From assembly GCA_029262815.1 (NCBI GenBank), contig JAJCYS010000027.1:1-53133 (forward strand): 53,133 nt of DNA, read 5' to 3'. This document shows positions 17,180-26,151 of this stretch, piece by piece. The number at the start of each line of letters is the position of its first letter. Position 1 is the stretch's first letter. Under the pieces are notes generated by a model, which was not told the DNA's origin, made no database searches, and was given only the letters and a program-made list of their open reading frames with translations. The DNA comes from Deltaproteobacteria bacterium. Its GTDB lineage: Bacteria; Bdellovibrionota; JAJCYS01. Both the position numbers and the translations under genes were made by a program.

Positions 17180-18370
17180 ATGTCAGGGGAAGATTGTATC
17201 AAAGTCGCATTATTTACAGAGAATAAAGCCCTTATCGACCAATGTCAGTCTGTTGTGTCAGAAAAAGGGGCAGATCTTGCAGTGTTTCGTTCGTTTGTTG
17301 AGCCCGCTGATCCTAAATTGCTGGATTATTTAATAATTATTGTTGATATTGAGCATGGGCAAGAAAATGGGCTGCGTTGGGTTGAGGCCCTCCGTGGCAT
17401 TTCTGATTTGAATGAATTGCCCCTTGTGTTGTGCTCTGCCTTTTTGCCAGAAGGCGAGATGGAAAGACTGCAACGTGTTTATCCAGGAACTGTCCAGTTT
17501 CTAATCCAAATGCCTGCAGCTGATGAGCAGATCAGTACAACGCTTGGGTATTTTTTAGACGATAAGCAGCTTCAAAAGCGAGCTACGGTTCAAAAAATTG
17601 CACAAAGGCATGAGCCAAAAGAAGAGAGTGTTGATGAACATGCGAGCTTAAAGGCACTGTATGAGCGTCAACTACTTAAAGAAAAACAACAAGATATACC
17701 TGGGAAACATGAAGGTCATGGTCAGTTCGGGGATGTCGAGCAGATTAGTGATGTTGATACATTGCGCCGTATGCTGGCCCTAAAAGATGGTGACATTGAT
17801 CAATTGAGTGCAGCTCTTGTGAAAACACAAGAGCTGCTAACCCATGCTTACGCTTCTATCGATCGTCAGAATCATGAATTGGCCGAGAGTAAAAGGACTC
17901 AAGAGGATACAACGGTTCGTGTGTTGACTTTAGAGGATGAGCTCCAAAGAATCGAAAAGGTTGCTGAACGTGATCGACTAAAAATGATGGAAGACTTTCA
18001 AATTAGACTCTCACAAAAAGAGTTGCTCGAAGCGGATCACGGTGAGCTTCAAAAGCGATTTGAGACTTTTAAACGTCGGATGGCTAAAGAAGTTAAGCAA
18101 GTACGTGAACATGAACAATCTCTTGAGAGACAATTAGAGATGATGCGCCACGACACACAGTTACTCCTCAAGGCAAAAGACGATCGAATTTTGGAACTTG
18201 CACAGAAAATAGAGAGTTTGTATGAACACATTGGTCGTCTAAATGAACGTATTCGTGGCAGTGAGGTCGTGGTTACGGATCAGCAGGACCGACAATCCAG
18301 AGTCTTAAAAGCACTTCGTCTTGCCTCTTCTCTATTAGAGGAGCTGTCTGAAGAAAAAAAGGCGAGTTAG
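17180..18370 (+). CDS. pseudo-receiver domain plus long coiled coil
   Basis: 396 residues. The first 130 resemble a CheY-like receiver: alternating strands and helices, an aspartate at the end of the third strand (IIIVDIEHG), and a Ser in VLCSA. The acidic pair near the start and the lysine that should follow strand 5 are missing (LIQMPAAD instead of a K-P turn), so phosphorelay function is doubtful. From about residue 190 to the end the protein is a charged heptad-type coiled coil rich in Glu, Arg, Gln and Leu. It could be a scaffold or polarity factor. ATG 17180 follows AGGGTAGG. It is transcribed away from aconitase and precedes the phosphoesterase by 43 bases. Confidence 0.6.
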   Translation: MSGEDCIKVALFTENKALIDQCQSVVSEKGADLAVFRSFVEPADPKLLDYLIIIVDIEHGQENGLRWVEALRGISDLNELPLVLCSAFLPEGEMERLQRVYPGTVQFLIQMPAADEQISTTLGYFLDDKQLQKRATVQKIAQRHEPKEESVDEHASLKALYERQLLKEKQQDIPGKHEGHGQFGDVEQISDVDTLRRMLALKDGDIDQLSAALVKTQELLTHAYASIDRQNHELAESKRTQEDTTVRVLTLEDELQRIEKVAERDRLKMMEDFQIRLSQKELLEADHGELQKRFETFKRRMAKEVKQVREHEQSLERQLEMMRHDTQLLLKAKDDRILELAQKIESLYEHIGRLNERIRGSEVVVTDQQDRQSRVLKALRLASSLLEELSEEKKAS

Positions 18371-18413
18371 AACATCTTTAAGGACACGCCCTAGAGTTTG
18401 ATAAAATAAAATT

Positions 18414-19502
18414 ATGGCACCTTCGCGTAAATTGAAAATTGTGATCTCTGATTTTCATATCGGTGATGGGAAACGTCACGCTGATGGTCGTCATAATATC
18501 GGAGAAGATTTCTATCACGATGATCAATTCTGCGCCTTATTGCAATATTACATGGACCTTTACCCTAAAGGGGGTGATGTAGAGCTCATTATCAATGGAG
18601 ATTTTTTAAACTTCATGTTTGTGTTTTATCGTGGCCGTCATCCCTTACACGTGACCCAAGAAATTAGTTTAGAGAAATTAAAAGGGATGGTACGAGCGCA
18701 TTCAACGTTATTTTCACAACTCAGTAAATTTGCCCAGCAGCCTGGGTTTCGTGTGGCTTACATTTTGGGCAATCACGATATAGATATGATTTGGCCGGCA
18801 TGTCAGGACTATTTCAAATCTTGTGTGGGTGCTGAAGTAAGATTTTACCCTGTAGCCTATGAATTTGATGGTGTTCATATTGAACATGGCAATCGATTCG
18901 AGTTGTTCAATTCGATGGATATGAACCATCCTATATTGCATGAAGGCGAGGCTTCGTTCTTGAATCTGCCTTTTGGTAGTTTTTTTGCAACGTTATTTGT
19001 GGCTCCTTTGAAAATAACAAAGCCCCACATTGATAAGATCAAACCTTTTCGTGTGTTTTTAATGCTGGATTTGTTAATGCATTTCTCGTCAGCTGTTAAA
19101 GTATGGATTAAATTTTTTACATTTTTTGTTGGGTTTTTGTTGAGTCCTTACCGCCATCGCTTTCCAGCTGTGCGTAACACGATGCAAATTATTCTAGCGG
19201 GTATGTCGATGTACCCCAATATTGACAAGAGTGCACGAGCACTTTTGAGAGCTTACCCACATCTTCATACAGTGCTCTTTGGTCATACCCATGTGTCGAA
19301 GTATATAGAATTTCACGACAAAAAAGTCTACATCAATTCGGGGACGTGGAATGAGATCACAACTTTAGATCTAAGTCAGTTTGGAAAACGTGAGCTTAAG
19401 ACTTTTGTGGAAATTCGGTATTCTGATGATGAAAAAACGCCTCCAAAATCTAAACTGAAAGTATGGCATGGGGACTGGGAACCATTCCACACAGTCTATT
19501 AG
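18414..19502 (+). CDS. calcineurin-like metallophosphoesterase (LpxH-like)
   Basis: 362 residues with the complete dinuclear metal signature in order: SDFHIGDG, NGDFLNF, LGNHDIDM, a HIEHGNR segment and FGHTHVSKY. The GDFLNF and GNHD spacing resembles UDP-2,3-diacylglucosamine hydrolases (LpxH/LpxI-type chemistry in lipid A synthesis). The hydrophobic mid-section (about residues 170-250, with LLMHFSSAV and FFTFFVGFLLSPY) suggests membrane association. Nearby kds genes make an envelope role attractive, but this protein is longer than LpxH (about 240) and may act on another phosphoester. No clear ribosome site precedes ATG 18414. Confidence 0.8.
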   Translation: MAPSRKLKIVISDFHIGDGKRHADGRHNIGEDFYHDDQFCALLQYYMDLYPKGGDVELIINGDFLNFMFVFYRGRHPLHVTQEISLEKLKGMVRAHSTLFSQLSKFAQQPGFRVAYILGNHDIDMIWPACQDYFKSCVGAEVRFYPVAYEFDGVHIEHGNRFELFNSMDMNHPILHEGEASFLNLPFGSFFATLFVAPLKITKPHIDKIKPFRVFLMLDLLMHFSSAVKVWIKFFTFFVGFLLSPYRHRFPAVRNTMQIILAGMSMYPNIDKSARALLRAYPHLHTVLFGHTHVSKYIEFHDKKVYINSGTWNEITTLDLSQFGKRELKTFVEIRYSDDEKTPPKSKLKVWHGDWEPFHTVY

Positions 19503-19504
19503 TT

Positions 19505-19635
19505 AGAACCGGGTTTAAAAATAACTTCTATTTATTCCATTAGAGGAGGAGGAAAGGTGCCGGGAGGAGGAAAGGTGCCCGCCTACTTTTCTTAAGGAGG
19601 AAAGGTGCCCGCCTACTTTTCTTAAGCCCGGTTCT
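19505..19635. repeat. hairpin-flanked tandem repeat array (site A of the GGTGCCCGCCTAC family)
   Basis: Two perfect 30-bp copies lie at 19566-19595 and 19596-19625 (core GGTGCCCGCCTACTT), preceded by a truncated copy at 19548-19561. The array is enclosed by inverted arms AGAACCGGGTTTAA (19505-19518) and TTAAGCCCGGTTCT (19622-19635), which differ at one base that would still pair as G-U in RNA. The left arm starts three bases after the phosphoesterase stop. The same core appears near 50.2, 51.4 and 53.0 kb. It could be a small non-autonomous element, or a structured 3' UTR ending the upstream transcript. Confidence 0.75.
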
Positions 19636-19699
19636 TGGGATTTTTTGTGGAATCTAGATTTTGGTAAGTTAATTTGAGTTAAATACCGATGGCGAGAGC

Positions 19700-20038
19700 A
19701 TGAGACGATATAAATGGTTGGTTTTGGGTTTTTGTTTAGTATCTGTTTTGGCATCAGCTCAGGCAGGGCGCGGTGGAAAGACACGTAAGCGGCTTGAGCC
19801 GGGTGAATCATATAAGGTACGTAGAGAAAGTGGGTGGTTAACCCTTCAAGCACGGGACGGGGCCGCTTCGATAGAAATTGCATGTCGACAAGACGGTCAA
19901 GCATTACCAGTCAGAATTATTAAGTTAGAAGATAGAGAACGTCACAAAGAAGCGATCAGTTCAAAAACCTGTTTGATTAAGATGAAAAAAGGTGACTGGG
20001 TTCAGCTCAAATGGGCCTCTAGATGGCAACGTCATTGA
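19700..20038 (+). CDS. small exported protein of unknown function
   Basis: 112 residues with a clear signal peptide (MRRYKWLVLGFCLVSVLASAQA, cleavage after AQA). The mature part of about 90 residues is basic and predicted beta-rich, with two cysteines (IACRQ and SKTCL) that could form a disulfide. No family recognised. It lies between the repeat array and kdsB, with 93 bases before the latter, so it may be independently transcribed. Its position among envelope genes suggests a periplasmic role, no more than that. Confidence 0.6.
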   Translation: MRRYKWLVLGFCLVSVLASAQAGRGGKTRKRLEPGESYKVRRESGWLTLQARDGAASIEIACRQDGQALPVRIIKLEDRERHKEAISSKTCLIKMKKGDWVQLKWASRWQRH

Positions 20039-20131
20039 TGTCGGTCCGAGTGATTAAATAATCCGATTGCTCCATTCCTGATTCTCATTAACTCATGGTA
20101 AAGTGGGTGCATTTGATGGGGGAGAAAAAAG

Positions 20132-20857
20132 GTGCAACCCTGGGCATTTATACCTGCAAGGCGTGCTAGTCAACGTTATCCAAATAAGGTCATGGCCAAC
20201 TTGCGAGGCAAACCGTTAGTTTTACACACATTCGAGAGCGTTCAGGCAGTTTTGGGTGAAGATCAGTGTTTTATATTGGTAGATGATCAGGAAAATTATA
20301 CCATCCTAAGACGTTATACCGATGCTGTTCTCATGACAGCCCAAGCCTGTCGTAATGGAACTGAACGGTGTGCTGAAGCTGTAAAGCTGTTTGAGTTAGA
20401 GGCTGATGCAGTGGTTCTAAATATTCAAGCTGATGAGCCGTTGGTACAGAAAGGGCATATCGAAGCCCTGTTACGCCCCTTTGTAGGCGTTCAGAAGGCA
20501 CCACGAGTGAGCACGATTCTCTACGAGTGGCCTTTAGAGGAAGTGGATTCAGAGCATCAAGTGAAGGTGGTTACTGATGAAAACGGGTTCTGTTTAGGGT
20601 TTTATCGCCACTTACCGCCCTATTTGAACAAAACAGCAGATCGCGTATTTTTGCACGGCGGATTTTATGGGTATTCAGCTCAATTGCTGCTAGAATACGC
20701 GAAGTGGCCCGTAGATACCTACGAAGCTAAGTTACATCTTGAGCAATTACGATTTTTGAAACATAATATTTCTGTTTTTGGAAATATATGTGATCAACCC
20801 ACAATTGGCGTAGACATCCCTGAAGATTTGGCTCGGGTTGAGGAAAAACTAAAGTGA
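20132..20857 (+). CDS. kdsB: 3-deoxy-manno-octulosonate cytidylyltransferase
   Basis: Activates Kdo as CMP-Kdo for transfer to lipid A. The 241 residues have the nucleotidyltransferase start IPARRASQRYPNKVM, the C-rich-side ERCAEA segment, NIQADEPLV (usually NVQGDEP), and HGGFYGYSAQLLLEYAKWP with the GxYxY-like region near the C-terminus. The start is GTG 20132 behind a GGGGGAG site. Seven bases separate it from pyrG, which makes the CTP it consumes. It is the first of the kdsB-pyrG-kdsA-kdsD group. Confidence 0.94.
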   Translation: MQPWAFIPARRASQRYPNKVMANLRGKPLVLHTFESVQAVLGEDQCFILVDDQENYTILRRYTDAVLMTAQACRNGTERCAEAVKLFELEADAVVLNIQADEPLVQKGHIEALLRPFVGVQKAPRVSTILYEWPLEEVDSEHQVKVVTDENGFCLGFYRHLPPYLNKTADRVFLHGGFYGYSAQLLLEYAKWPVDTYEAKLHLEQLRFLKHNISVFGNICDQPTIGVDIPEDLARVEEKLK

Positions 20858-20864
20858 GGCGTGT

Positions 20865-22481
20865 GTGAGTGCGAAAGGGTCTGAAAAGTTCGTATTTATA
20901 TCCGGTGGCGTAATTTCATCGTTAGGTAAGGGTATTTCGGCTGCTTCCATAGGGAGTTTGTTGGAGAGTCGAGGGTTATCCGTTACCTTCATAAAAATGG
21001 ACCCCTATATCAATGTTGATCCTGGGACCATGAGTCCTTTTCAACATGGGGAAGTGTATGTGTTGTCAGATGGATCAGAAACTGATCTAGACCTTGGTCA
21101 TTACGAGCGGTTTACCTCTGTAAAATTAGCACGTCACAATAATTTTACCTCGGGTCAGGTGTATGAGAAAGTCATCGCCAATGAGCGTCAAGGAAAGTAT
21201 TTGGGACGGACTGTCCAAGTCATTCCCCATATTACGGATGAAATCAAACGGCGGATTCAAAAAGCTGCCAGAGGGTACGATGTTTGTATTGTTGAGGTAG
21301 GGGGTACCGTTGGGGATATCGAGAGTCTACCTTTTTTAGAAGCTATTAGACAGATGCGGATTGAATGTGAACCCAACCAGACCGCTTTTGTCCATGTGAC
21401 GTTGGTTCCTTATATTGATACGGCAGGTGAAGTTAAGACGAAGCCAACACAACATTCAGTACGTGATTTGCGTGAAATTGGGATTTACCCCGATATTTTG
21501 TTATGTAGATGTAAGACTCTTTTGACGGACGAAATTAGGCGTAAAATTGCCTTGTTTTCAAACGTCAAAACAGAATTTGTTATTTCGGCGTGTGATGCGG
21601 CATGTGTCTACGATATTCCCCTTAAGCTGCATGAACAAGGGCTAGATACTGCCATTGTACGTCGGTTGAATTTAAGGCGAGCCCAAGAGGCGAATATTGT
21701 GCCATGGCGAAATTTATCAAAAGCGGTATCGGAAGCTAAACAAGAAATCGTGATTGGCATCATTGGGAAATACACATCATTGGAAGACTCGTATAAAAGT
21801 TTTAACGAGGCATTATTTCATGGTGGGATAGCAAATAAAACGCGAGTTTCGATTGAGTATATTGATGCCGACAATTTGAATGCAAGAAACGTCAAGCAAC
21901 TCCTCAAAGGGATTGATGGGATTTTGATTCCAGGTGGATTCGGCGCTCGGGGCGTTGAGGGGATGATGTCTGCATTGAAATTTGCAAGAGAGAATGACAT
22001 TCCTGCGATTGGGATTTGTTATGGCATGCAGCTGATGGTCATTGAATTTTGTAGATCATTGTGTGGCATATCAGATGCAACGAGTACCGAATTTGAAGTG
22101 CCAGGCACACCTGTTGTAGATCTGATGGAAGAGCAGAAAAAAGTAGTGTCCAAAGGTGGAACGATGCGACTTGGGGACTTCGAGTGCGTATTTGAAAAAG
22201 ATGCTCCAGTAGCACAGATATATGGTCGGAAGAAAATTGTGGAACGCCATCGTCATCGATGGGAAGTAAATAATGATTATGTGGAGCAGTTTGAAGAGGC
22301 AGGTTTAAAGGTATACGGACGAAATCCTGAGACCAATCTTGTAGAAGTCGTCGGTATTCCTGAACATCCCTTTTATATGGGATGTCAATATCATCCGGAA
22401 TTTTTGTCAAAGCCTTTAAGCCCGCATCCTTTGTATGAGGGTTTTGTGCGTTCTATTTGTAAGCGTAAAAAAAAATCTTAG
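20865..22481 (+). CDS. pyrG: CTP synthase
   Basis: 538 residues, the standard length. The N-terminal amidoligase domain starts KFVFISGGVISSLGKGISAAS with the ATP loop, followed by KMDPYINVDPGTMSPFQHGEVYV and EVGGTVGDIESLPFLEA. The C-terminal class I glutaminase carries the nucleophile in GICYGMQLM and the His/Glu pair in QYHPEF. It aminates UTP to CTP using glutamine. GTG 20865 is the start. Linkage of pyrG to kdsA is widespread in Gram-negative genomes, here with kdsB in front. Confidence 0.97.
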   Translation: MSAKGSEKFVFISGGVISSLGKGISAASIGSLLESRGLSVTFIKMDPYINVDPGTMSPFQHGEVYVLSDGSETDLDLGHYERFTSVKLARHNNFTSGQVYEKVIANERQGKYLGRTVQVIPHITDEIKRRIQKAARGYDVCIVEVGGTVGDIESLPFLEAIRQMRIECEPNQTAFVHVTLVPYIDTAGEVKTKPTQHSVRDLREIGIYPDILLCRCKTLLTDEIRRKIALFSNVKTEFVISACDAACVYDIPLKLHEQGLDTAIVRRLNLRRAQEANIVPWRNLSKAVSEAKQEIVIGIIGKYTSLEDSYKSFNEALFHGGIANKTRVSIEYIDADNLNARNVKQLLKGIDGILIPGGFGARGVEGMMSALKFARENDIPAIGICYGMQLMVIEFCRSLCGISDATSTEFEVPGTPVVDLMEEQKKVVSKGGTMRLGDFECVFEKDAPVAQIYGRKKIVERHRHRWEVNNDYVEQFEEAGLKVYGRNPETNLVEVVGIPEHPFYMGCQYHPEFLSKPLSPHPLYEGFVRSICKRKKKS

Positions 22482-22533
22482 CTCCCAGTAAAGTTGAAAA
22501 AAGCGATACCATAGAGGGAGGGGGATCTATGGT

Positions 22534-23334
22534 GTGATTTGGATTGCGGGTCCATGTGTCATCGAAAGCTTCGAGCTTTGTGAATCAGTTCTAACGTATT
22601 GTTTATCTTTAGCTAAGCGATACGGTCTTAAATACTACTTTAAAGCCTCATTTGATAAAGCCAATCGGACGTCAATTAATGCCTTTAGGGGCCCTGGACT
22701 AAAAGAAGGGCTACGTATTCTTCAGGCGTTAAAAGATGCATATGCGGTAAACATAATCACTGATGTTCATGAGGTGAGTCAGGTTGAGGCTGTTGCCGAT
22801 GTGGTCGATGTGATCCAGATCCCTGCTTTTTTGTGTCGACAGACGGATTTACTCGTTGCTGCAGGTCGAACAGGTAAGATTGTAAATATCAAGAAGGGTC
22901 AATTTATGGACCCACGCAATATGAAATACGTCCTTGAGAAAGTAGGGACCCATCAAAATCGTTCGAATATTTGGCTCACCGAACGGGGTACAAGTTTTGG
23001 ATACGATCGGCTAATTGTAGATTTTTGGAGCCTATACACAATGAAGCAGTTTGGGGTTCCGGTTATTTTAGATGTAACTCATTCGGTGCAGTGCCCTGGG
23101 GGCGGTGTTGAAAAAACGGGTGGGTTAGTTGATTATGTGTCCGTGCTAGGGGCAGCGGGCATAGCTGCAGGGGCATCTGGGGTGTTTACAGAAGTGCATC
23201 CCAATCCTGAAAAAGCCCTTTCGGATGCTGCGACGTCTTTGTCTTTTGAGAAGATTTCGCGGTGTCTTTATCAGTGGATGAGCTTATGGAAGAGATCTCA
23301 GCCGTACCAAGAGGTACGCCCAAACACGGTATAA
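22534..23334 (+). CDS. kdsA: 3-deoxy-8-phosphooctulonate synthase
   Basis: Condenses arabinose-5-phosphate and PEP to Kdo-8-phosphate. The 266-residue barrel shows IAGPCVIES at the start, YYFKASFDKANRTS, the long RGPGLKEGLRIL helix, ITDVHEV, QIPAFLCRQTDLL, KKGQFMDP, ILDVTHSVQCPGG and a TEVHPNP end. The Cys in IAGPC may be part of the metal site, which would make it a metal-dependent KdsA. The start is GTG 22534 behind GGGAGGGGGAT; the nearby ATG 22529 is followed at once by a stop. It overlaps kdsD by up to 73 bases. Confidence 0.95.
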   Translation: MIWIAGPCVIESFELCESVLTYCLSLAKRYGLKYYFKASFDKANRTSINAFRGPGLKEGLRILQALKDAYAVNIITDVHEVSQVEAVADVVDVIQIPAFLCRQTDLLVAAGRTGKIVNIKKGQFMDPRNMKYVLEKVGTHQNRSNIWLTERGTSFGYDRLIVDFWSLYTMKQFGVPVILDVTHSVQCPGGGVEKTGGLVDYVSVLGAAGIAAGASGVFTEVHPNPEKALSDAATSLSFEKISRCLYQWMSLWKRSQPYQEVRPNTV

Positions 23335-24290
23335 CTACTCAAGCTTTTTGGCATACGCTTCGGGCGGAGTATCAAGCCTTAGGCAGGTATTTGGAGCGTG
23401 TTGTTTATGCCGATGTGAAATCAGTTTTGGAATGCCTGAATGCGTGTCGAGGGCGAATCGTCGTGCTTGGCGTAGGCAAATCTGGGATAGTGGGTCAAAA
23501 GCTAGCTGCTACTTTTTCTTCAACCGGTTCTCCTGCGTTTTACTTGAGTGCATCTGAATGTGCACATGGCGATTTGGGTGCAATTGTAGGCCAGGATGTA
23601 TGTTTGGCCTTGTCAAATTCAGGTGAATCTCAGGAGCTTATCGCTTTGCTACCCTATTTTGAACAACATAATATTGGATTATTAAGTATCGTAGGTCGTT
23701 CAGATTCAACCTTGGCACAGGCCTCATCTGCGTGTATTCGTTTGGGCGTTGTGCCTGAAGCAGATTCAGATGGAATTGTACCAACCTGCTCCACGACTCT
23801 GATGCTTGCCGTAGGGGATGCCCTTGCCATGGCACTTAAAGTGGCCAAAGGCGTGAAATCTCAGCAATTTGCAATGTGGCATCCGGGAGGTAATTTAGGA
23901 AAAAAACTATGTACTCGTGTAAAACATTTGATGCATGGTGTTAAAAATTGTCCACTTGTGTCAGCGCATACACCGTTAAAAGAAGTCTTAGTATTGATGA
24001 ATCAATTCCGCCTAGGGTGTTTGGTTTCTGAGATGATGCCGCGGCGGTATGCTATTTTTACAGACGGAGACCTTCGGCGAACTTTGAGTGAAGGTGAATT
24101 TGATATCGAAAAATCTTTATCCACAGTATTTCACAAGTCGCCACTTTCGATTGATGAAGACTGTTTAGCACAAGAGGCACTTGAGAAAATGGAAAGCGCC
24201 AAAATTACGCAACTACTTGTACTGAATAACAGGCAAGTATATGTGGGTGTGTTGCACATTCATGATGTGTTAGAGTTTCAAGATCAATGA
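23262..24290 (+). CDS. kdsD: arabinose-5-phosphate isomerase (SIS plus two CBS domains)
   Basis: Supplies arabinose-5-phosphate to KdsA from ribulose-5-phosphate. The 342 residues comprise an SIS domain (VVLGVGKSGIVGQKLAATFSSTG, CAHGDLG, SNSGESQEL) and two C-terminal CBS repeats (about 215-340). The PTCSTTLMLAVGDALAMAL and FAMWHPGGNLGKKL segments are typical of KdsD/KpsF. Possible starts are GTG 23262, GTG 23274 and ATG 23286; all lie inside the kdsA 3' end. It overlaps dtd by four bases (ATGA). Operon position makes an LPS role more likely than the capsule paralogue KpsF. Confidence 0.94.
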   Translation: MSLSVDELMEEISAVPRGTPKHGITTQAFWHTLRAEYQALGRYLERVVYADVKSVLECLNACRGRIVVLGVGKSGIVGQKLAATFSSTGSPAFYLSASECAHGDLGAIVGQDVCLALSNSGESQELIALLPYFEQHNIGLLSIVGRSDSTLAQASSACIRLGVVPEADSDGIVPTCSTTLMLAVGDALAMALKVAKGVKSQQFAMWHPGGNLGKKLCTRVKHLMHGVKNCPLVSAHTPLKEVLVLMNQFRLGCLVSEMMPRRYAIFTDGDLRRTLSEGEFDIEKSLSTVFHKSPLSIDEDCLAQEALEKMESAKITQLLVLNNRQVYVGVLHIHDVLEFQDQ

Positions 24291-24754
24291 TTTTAGTCAT
24301 CCAAAGAGTCTCTTCTGCAAATATTACGATTAATCGAGGTGCGCCCAAATTCATGGGACAAGGTGCTGTATGGTTGTTTGGGGTTGAGAAGGGGGATGAC
24401 TCCTTTGACGTGGGGCCTCTTTTGCAGAAGGCATTGATGCTTCGTATGTTCCCTTCTGAGACGGGACGAATGGATAAAAGCGTCATGGATATTAAAGGTG
24501 AAGTGATGTTTGTCAGTCAGTTCACGTTATGTGCTTCATTAAAAAAAGGAAGTCGGCCCGATTTTTTTGATGTAGAAGTCTCTGAACGTGCGAAAGAAGT
24601 GTACGACCAATGTGTTGTGTTTTTACATTCAGTGCCTGAGGTTACATTGGTTACGGGTGAATTTTCAGCTCACATGAATATTGATCTCGTGAATGATGGG
24701 CCGGTGACGTTTATTTTGCGCCGCAAGGACGGCCGATTCTTCGATCTTTATTAA
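24287..24754 (+). CDS. dtd: D-aminoacyl-tRNA deacylase
   Basis: 155-residue proofreading enzyme that removes D-amino acids mischarged to tRNA. It begins MILVIQRVSSANITI, has LFGVEKGD, FVSQFTLCASLKKGSRP with the conserved S-Q-F-T-L, and NDGPVTFILR with the Gly-cisPro pair. Length is normal. It is coupled to kdsD through an ATGA overlap and meets the adk gene tail to tail with a four-base overlap. Confidence 0.95.
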   Translation: MILVIQRVSSANITINRGAPKFMGQGAVWLFGVEKGDDSFDVGPLLQKALMLRMFPSETGRMDKSVMDIKGEVMFVSQFTLCASLKKGSRPDFFDVEVSERAKEVYDQCVVFLHSVPEVTLVTGEFSAHMNIDLVNDGPVTFILRRKDGRFFDLY

Positions 24755-25326
24755 GGTGTTTCTACCTGAGGAATCGTGTTGAGCCTTAACACTTCTGAGA
24801 TGCGGTTGGAAATATCTTCAACTGAGCCGATACCGTCAATTTCATGAACCAAGTTTTTTGAGGCATAGTGTTCAATGACTGGGGTGGTTTCATTTTTGAA
24901 CACTTCAAATCGATTTTTGATGACGGCTTCGGTATCATCTTTTCGACCTCTACCCATCATTCGGGTAACGAGTTCATCTTCGGGCACTTCGAAAGATATG
25001 ACATGTGAAATGGCAATTTTTTGCAACTCCAAAAAAGTATCTATAGACTCACATTGGCTGGCATTCCGAGGGTAGCCGTCCAGCAGCAGATGGCTGCTTT
25101 TGGCTTGCTCAATTTTTGCAAAAACCAGTGCTTCGACGAGTTCATTGGGGACGAGAGCTCCTTTTTCAATGTAGGCTTTTGCTTGAAGGCCCAGCGGTGT
25201 TTTTTGAGCTAAAGCTTCACGTAACAAATCGCCAGTAGCAATGTGTATAAAGCCGTTTTTACAAAGAATTTCAGCTTGGGTACCTTTACCTGCACCCGGG
25301 GGGCCCAACAAGATCACATTCATCAT
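24751..25326 (-). CDS. adk: adenylate kinase (short-LID form)
   Basis: Interconverts ATP, ADP and AMP. 191 residues with P-loop LGPPGAGKGTQA, AMP-site TGDLLRE, DGYPRN (usually DGFPR) and MGRGRKDD where the LID begins. The LID is the short version without the zinc-finger insertion, which explains the length. It is the last gene of a minus-strand group, starting 6 bases after the matrixin-like gene. A ribosomal-protein context, usual for adk, is absent here. Confidence 0.94.
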   Translation of the reverse strand: MMNVILLGPPGAGKGTQAEILCKNGFIHIATGDLLREALAQKTPLGLQAKAYIEKGALVPNELVEALVFAKIEQAKSSHLLLDGYPRNASQCESIDTFLELQKIAISHVISFEVPEDELVTRMMGRGRKDDTEAVIKNRFEVFKNETTPVIEHYASKNLVHEIDGIGSVEDISNRISEVLRLNTIPQVETP

Positions 25327-25332
25327 AGGGCC

Positions 25333-26151
25333 TTATTGTAGGGGGATATTATCTGGAGGCAAGGATTTTTTCATGCGGGATCGTCGGGTCAGAAAAAGCA
25401 GCCCAAATAGCAGCAGAAGTCCGCTTGTAAGTGGAATTTCTCCTTGTTTCTGAGTGGTGTCACAGCTCACACCGGGCAACCCATCGACTGCAGGATATAG
25501 AAATTGGGTGCCACGAATATCATCCTCGTGAAGTGTTCGGAATTTTTTTGAATCTTCGGCCTTAAAAATTCGGGTAATGGAATCTTCAGATGCACTTTCC
25601 GTTAGACCAACAACTTCTGCAAGTCCTTGTGTGATGGCTGCCTGTAGATCATACTTACTCTGATCGTCTTGGTCGAACGTGTCTGTTCTAAATTGGAAAT
25701 CCTCTTCGTTTAAAATCACAAAGGCGCCGAGAAAATTTCCATTTGCCACATTTCGAGCCCCACCGACGACAGGATTTGCTGCGGGTGGCACTGCTGCGAG
25801 CCCAGCAAGTGCTTGGATGGCAACGCGGGTATCGATAAAACAGATTACATTTATATTTTGACTGAGTGCTTCTTCGCAAGTGCCTTCAAAAAATAAATTT
25901 GAGTCAAACTTTATTTGTAGTTCAGTGCCTGATACATGTGACCAGGCCTCAAATGCATTTCGGGCGGCGATGATTTCAGATCGATCCAGAATACTTGCCG
26001 TATTTGAATTTCTTGCGATTAAAAATCGAGCGGGCAGTTTTTTGAGTCGTCCGCCATCGATAGCGGCCTGTCTGATTTTGTATCCGAAAGCAGGGCTTGC
26101 GCTCAGTAGACACAGGGTCATGAGATAAAAACTAATTCGCATACTTTTCAA
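25333..26151 (-). CDS. exported matrixin-like protein with a lost active site and C-terminal sorting-type anchor
   Basis: 272 residues: signal peptide (to about 23), a matrixin/M10-like domain (about 40-220), and a C-terminal Cys-containing linker, hydrophobic helix (LTSGLLLLFGLLFL) and RRSRMKK cluster that resembles MYXO-/PEP-CTERM sorting tails. The fold landmarks are present: ARNAFEAW, GAFVILNEEDF, DLQAAI, and LHEDDIRGTQFLYP matching the L-x-x-D-D-I-x-G-x-x-x-L-Y-P end of matrixins. The zinc motif that should read HExxHxxGxxH reads Q-G-L-A-E-V-V-G-L-T-E at 175-185, so all three His and the catalytic Glu are replaced. It should not be an active metallopeptidase. It overlaps the 3' end of the partner gene upstream by 20 bases. 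Confidence 0.75.
   Translation of the reverse strand: MKSMRISFYLMTLCLLSASPAFGYKIRQAAIDGGRLKKLPARFLIARNSNTASILDRSEIIAARNAFEAWSHVSGTELQIKFDSNLFFEGTCEEALSQNINVICFIDTRVAIQALAGLAAVPPAANPVVGGARNVANGNFLGAFVILNEEDFQFRTDTFDQDDQSKYDLQAAITQGLAEVVGLTESASEDSITRIFKAEDSKKFRTLHEDDIRGTQFLYPAVDGLPGVSCDTTQKQGEIPLTSGLLLLFGLLFLTRRSRMKKSLPPDNIPLQ

Noticed and set aside
19515..19904. minus-strand ORF with repeated LRKVGGHLSS peptide
   Set aside because: The peptide repeat only reflects the 30-bp DNA repeat, and the frame is antisense to a small gene with a good signal peptide.
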